Translations under genes and position numbers: made by a program
The notes under the pieces: generated by a model
The model's database searches: none
What the model was told of the DNA's origin: nothing
The model's input: only the letters and a program-made list of their open reading frames with translations
Shown: one piece after another, positions 5,964 to 9,243 of the stretch
Layout of the letters: each line of letters opens with the position of its first letter
Position numbering within the stretch: the first letter of the stretch is position 1
Assembly: GCA_036675565.1 (NCBI GenBank)
Contig: JAKFER010000174.1
Location: 1 to 9,243 of the forward strand
Direction of reading: 5' to 3'
Source of the DNA: JACCYQ01 sp036675565
GTDB lineage: Bacteria > Bacteroidota > Bacteroidia > Chitinophagales > Chitinophagaceae
DNA: 9,243 nt

Positions 5964-8900
5964 ATGAGGAAAGCTTTTCCAATAATTATTTTATTATTTG
6001 CATTCCGGTTAACTGCTTTTTCACAGCAACATCTGCAATTTTCATTTACCCATTATGATATGAATAATGGGCTCGCTGCATATGATGCGGGAAGTATAAC
6101 ACAGGATGAAGAAGGCTTTATTTGGATAGGCACCATTAATGGCTTGCAGCGTTTTGATGGAAATCGGTTTATCACTTTCCGGCATGATCCTTCCAATGTT
6201 CATTCATTGCCAGACAATTACATTTTTAAAATTCATTATGATAAAAATAAACGGTTATGGATTTTATTAGGCAATGGTAAGATTGGCATTTTCGATACGC
6301 ATAATTTTCAATTTAAAGAAGTGGTTGTCAAGACATCAAACGAACGGATGCTGGTTTCGGAAAGAAATTTGTTTGAGGACAGCAGGGGCAACCTATTGTA
6401 TTTTTTCCTGGGTATTGATATACTGACATTAAACGAAGCCCAGGATGAATTTACGCCAGACTATAGCCTGTTTTCCCTGCCACCAAAATTTGAGGTATGG
6501 AACATAAAAGAAGATTTAAAGACCGGGAAATTATACATAGCGTGTGATCTGGGGTTTGTAGTTTATGATCCTTTGAGAAATAAAACAAGTTACCGGGATA
6601 ATAATGCAGGTAATGAAGCATTGATTCAGCAGTTGGGTGACCTTGACCAGGTAAGTATTTTAATGATAGATAGTAAACAGCGGCTTTGGTTTCATCGATG
6701 GCTCCCGGGGCAGGGTGTTCCGGCCTTATATTGTTATGACCTGGTAAATAAAAAATTAATTATAAATCACCTGGTACTGCTCAATACTTTTCAAAGCTAT
6801 CATGAACTAAGAACAATGATAGAACAGAAAGATAGTACCATTTGGATAACAGGGCTATCTGCATTTGCGCGGTACCAGGAAAATAAAAAATCTTTTAAAC
6901 CGGTTTACAATGGTTATGTTAATGATCAATCTATTTATTATCAACGGGTGAATGATATTTTTGAAGATCGTCAAAATAATTTGTGGGTCGCAACCAGTAA
7001 TAACGGGGTATATGTTTTCAATCCCAAGCAACAATTGTTTTCAAGTATTACTCATATTAACCGTTCCACTCAACGACAGGGTGACGGGAATGTTTTATCA
7101 TTTGCGCAAACTGGGTCTGGAGATATCTTGGTTGGGACATGGGGAGATGGTATTTACAAGTATGATAGTAGTTTAAACCGTATTCCAATTAACATAAGAG
7201 GGTTGGATGAAAATAATGCATTGTCTGGCTGGAGTATGTTTAATTCAGGCAAACACCAGGAAACCTGGATCGGATTACAACCGGGGCTAATGGTAATTGA
7301 TGAAAAAACAAATAGGGCAAGGATGTTTAATCCACCCGTGTTTAAGAATGCTACCATCCGGCAGGTACTCTTAGATAATGCTGGTAATGCATGGATAGGT
7401 TCACAGCGGGTAGGTTTAATAAAATGGTTGCGGGAAAAAGGTAAAAAGAAGTTTGAAGATGGTTTTGAAAAATTCGATGCTATACCTGAATGCCGAATTC
7501 AAAAATTATACATTGACAAAAAAGGATTTATTTGGGTTTGTACAATTAACGAAGGTGTTTATAAAATTGATCCGGCCAATGATCGCATTTTAGATCATAT
7601 TACTGATAAAGGGCCTGCGGCAAAAAAATTAAAGTTGAATGATGCCAATGGTATTATTCAGTATAATGACAGCATCATACTTATAGCATCCAACGGTTTA
7701 AATATTTATAATACCAGGAGTAATACAATCAGGCAGGTTTCATTGTCCGAAAAAATTTCTTTGGAAAGAATTATGAGCATGGAGATGGATGCTTCCGGGT
7801 TTTTATGGGTTTCATTGATCAACGGGCTTTGCCGGATAAACCTGGAAAACAATTCTTTCATTTTTTTTGACAGGAAGGATGGAATGGTCAATGATCATTT
7901 TAATACCAATGCATCCTTTCATTTACCGGATCAAAGGATGCTTTTTGGAAATTCAAATAGTTTTATTGTTTTTCAACCATCAAAAGTTTTATTCGCTAAT
8001 AAGCCGCATGTTGTTTCCATAACAGACTTTAAGGTTAATAACAGGTCACTGCTTGTGGATTCACTAAAAGCTTTATCAAAAATTGAATTATCACATTTGC
8101 AAAATTCTATTGTCATTGAATTTGCAGCGCTCAGTTTTTTTAATGAATATCCTATTTATTACCAGTTGGATGATATTGATAAAGAATGGCAGAAAGCAAA
8201 TGATTTAAACCAGGCAGTATATAATTATTTACCACCCGGAGATTATGTATTCCGGGTAAAAGCGGTTGATGAAACAGGTAAAACCACTGACAAGATCACT
8301 GAGTTAAATATCAGGGTCAGGGCGCCTTTCTGGAAAACCTGGTGGTTTCTTGGAATTGTAATCTTTGTTGCGCTGGCTATAATTTATTGGCTGGATAAGC
8401 AACGATTGCAAAAGCTGCGGGCCACCGAAAGTATACGTACACGGATAGCCACCAGTTTAACGGAAGACATGAGCAATTCACTAAGCAGTATTAATATTTC
8501 CAGTGAACTGGCCAAAACTAAAGTTGATACAGACAAAGAAAGGACCCGGGATTATATCGAACACATCAGTGAAACCAGTAACCGCATGGTGCAGGCTATG
8601 TATGATATGGTTTGGAGTATTCATCCCAACAATGACACCATGAAAAATACACTTGAAAGGATGAAAGATTTTGCCATTGAAATGGAAAGCTTATACAATA
8701 TCGATATCATTTTTGATATTGATGAAGCGGCTGTCAGGCTGGATTTGGATATGGAATACCGCTATGAATTGCTGGCTATTTTTAAAGAAGCTATCTGGAA
8801 CTCAATTAAGCATTCTGAGGCCAAACATATACAAGTAAGTATCAGAATTAAGAAGGACCGGTTTTTTATGTTTATAGAAGATGATGGAAAGGGATTTGAT

Positions 8901-9029
8901 ATCAGCACTGCCGTACTTGCCCGTGGCATTAATGATATGCGGCGTCGGGCGAACGCAATAAACGCCAGTTTTTATATCGAATCATCCATTAATACAGGAA
9001 CAGTTGTAAAAGTTGAAATGAAAGCCTGA
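5964..9029 (+). CDS. Reg_prop/Y_Y_Y sensor histidine kinase lacking the phosphoacceptor His
   Basis: A 1021-residue membrane sensor. Residues 1-20 are a signal peptide ending TAFS. About 21-670 form a periplasmic beta-propeller built of two-component-regulator-propeller repeats, seen as GFIWIGTINGLQRFDG (51-66), NNLWVATSNNGVYVFNP (338-354), GNAWIGS (474-480), GFIWVCTINEGVYKIDP (521-537) and GFLWVSLINGLCRI (612-625). A Y_Y_Y domain follows (about 715-786, with YYQLDDIDKEW and PPGDYVFRVKA). One membrane helix lies at about 793-810. The cytoplasmic part is of the LytS/HisKA_3-like type: the H-box region reads RIATSLTEDMSNSLSSI (827-843), with Thr833 where His is expected. The X-region WSIHPNND is at 884-891, N-box with Glu942 and Asn946, G1 EDDGKGFD (972-979), and G2-like region 986-1013. 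So ATP binding looks retained while canonical autophosphorylation looks lost. The partner is probably the convergent LytTR regulator. The ligand is unknown; such sensors often detect glycans, but no PUL or SusCD gene is present here. Confidence 0.92.
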   Translation: MRKAFPIIILLFAFRLTAFSQQHLQFSFTHYDMNNGLAAYDAGSITQDEEGFIWIGTINGLQRFDGNRFITFRHDPSNVHSLPDNYIFKIHYDKNKRLWILLGNGKIGIFDTHNFQFKEVVVKTSNERMLVSERNLFEDSRGNLLYFFLGIDILTLNEAQDEFTPDYSLFSLPPKFEVWNIKEDLKTGKLYIACDLGFVVYDPLRNKTSYRDNNAGNEALIQQLGDLDQVSILMIDSKQRLWFHRWLPGQGVPALYCYDLVNKKLIINHLVLLNTFQSYHELRTMIEQKDSTIWITGLSAFARYQENKKSFKPVYNGYVNDQSIYYQRVNDIFEDRQNNLWVATSNNGVYVFNPKQQLFSSITHINRSTQRQGDGNVLSFAQTGSGDILVGTWGDGIYKYDSSLNRIPINIRGLDENNALSGWSMFNSGKHQETWIGLQPGLMVIDEKTNRARMFNPPVFKNATIRQVLLDNAGNAWIGSQRVGLIKWLREKGKKKFEDGFEKFDAIPECRIQKLYIDKKGFIWVCTINEGVYKIDPANDRILDHITDKGPAAKKLKLNDANGIIQYNDSIILIASNGLNIYNTRSNTIRQVSLSEKISLERIMSMEMDASGFLWVSLINGLCRINLENNSFIFFDRKDGMVNDHFNTNASFHLPDQRMLFGNSNSFIVFQPSKVLFANKPHVVSITDFKVNNRSLLVDSLKALSKIELSHLQNSIVIEFAALSFFNEYPIYYQLDDIDKEWQKANDLNQAVYNYLPPGDYVFRVKAVDETGKTTDKITELNIRVRAPFWKTWWFLGIVIFVALAIIYWLDKQRLQKLRATESIRTRIATSLTEDMSNSLSSINISSELAKTKVDTDKERTRDYIEHISETSNRMVQAMYDMVWSIHPNNDTMKNTLERMKDFAIEMESLYNIDIIFDIDEAAVRLDLDMEYRYELLAIFKEAIWNSIKHSEAKHIQVSIRIKKDRFFMFIEDDGKGFDISTAVLARGINDMRRRANAINASFYIESSINTGTVVKVEMKA

Positions 9030-9030
9030 T

Positions 9031-9243
9031 TTATTTCCCCAGCCATTTTTTAAAATCACTAACTCTTTCCCGGCTAACCAGTGCTTCTTTGTCAACTTGT
9101 GGTTTCAGGTATAACATTAACCTGTTTCCAAAATAATCATGAATCTGGTCTACACTGTTGATAGAAACATAGAATGAACGACTGATGCGAAAGTATTTTT
9201 CGGGGTCAAGCATTTCCTCCAATTCATCCATAGTATAATCAAC
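9031..9243 (-). CDS. LytTR-family response regulator, C-terminal part (runs off the right edge)
   Basis: The last 70 codons and stop of a LytTR DNA-binding protein; the frame is open to the window edge, so the 5' part (probably a receiver domain) is not visible. Family hallmarks are FRISRSFYVSINSVDQI, then YFGNRLMLYLKP, and the terminal VSRERVSDFKKWL, all typical of Bacteroidota LytTR regulators, which bind short direct repeats through this domain. It is convergent with the sensor kinase, the two stop codons being separated by one base. Pairing with that kinase is inferred from adjacency and from the usual association of LytTR regulators with this kinase type. An internal ATG at 9229-9231 is not a plausible start, since it lies within the domain. 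Confidence 0.9.
   Translation of the reverse strand, partial: VDYTMDELEEMLDPEKYFRISRSFYVSINSVDQIHDYFGNRLMLYLKPQVDKEALVSRERVSDFKKWLGK

Noticed and set aside
9031..9231. Reading the LytTR piece as a complete 66-residue protein
   Set aside because: The frame stays open to the window edge and the ATG lies inside the LytTR domain, so the gene is cut by the window rather than short.

Overview
The window looks like a chromosomal segment of a Bacteroidota bacterium, most likely of the Chitinophagaceae type. The DNA is AT-rich, starts lack clear Shine-Dalgarno motifs, and the gene set fits that group: a Reg_prop/Y_Y_Y sensor histidine kinase next to a LytTR regulator, lipoproteins, and a MurG/UGT-like glycosyltransferase relic. 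The family assignment is inference from gene content only; no rRNA, tRNA, CRISPR array, insertion sequence or phage gene is visible.

Layout from left to right. A minus-strand msrA (methionine sulfoxide reductase with a lipoprotein-type leader) ends at a strong hairpin terminator. It is divergent from a plus-strand mutS2-family gene that keeps its ATPase, coiled coil and KOW-like tail but has no Smr nuclease domain. A long hairpin separates mutS2 from a convergent two-CBS-domain protein. Upstream of the CBS gene, on the same minus strand, is a two-module VOC (glyoxalase-like) protein. Just upstream of that lie the decayed first ~105 codons of a UGT/MGT-type glycosyltransferase: ATA at the expected start, a one-base frameshift in an A-run, an in-frame TAG, and the rest of the gene missing. 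Next on the minus strand is a His-rich lipoprotein resembling the DUF5602/TTHB210 family, with its own terminator.

After a 316-base non-coding gap, which contains a near-perfect tandem direct repeat, comes a 1021-residue plus-strand sensor protein: signal peptide, beta-propeller, Y_Y_Y domain, one membrane helix and a kinase core. Its ATP-binding motifs look intact, but Thr-Glu-Asp stands where the phosphoacceptor His-Asp-Asp is expected. It converges, with one base between stop codons, on the C-terminal end of a LytTR DNA-binding regulator that runs off the right edge.

The genes do not form one obvious pathway. Several concern stress or damage (MsrA, MutS2, VOC protein), and the right end is a sensing/regulatory pair. 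The points most worth following are the histidine-less kinase with its convergent LytTR partner and upstream repeats, the Smr-less MutS2, and the glycosyltransferase pseudogene. I see no clear evidence of a wholly new multi-gene system.
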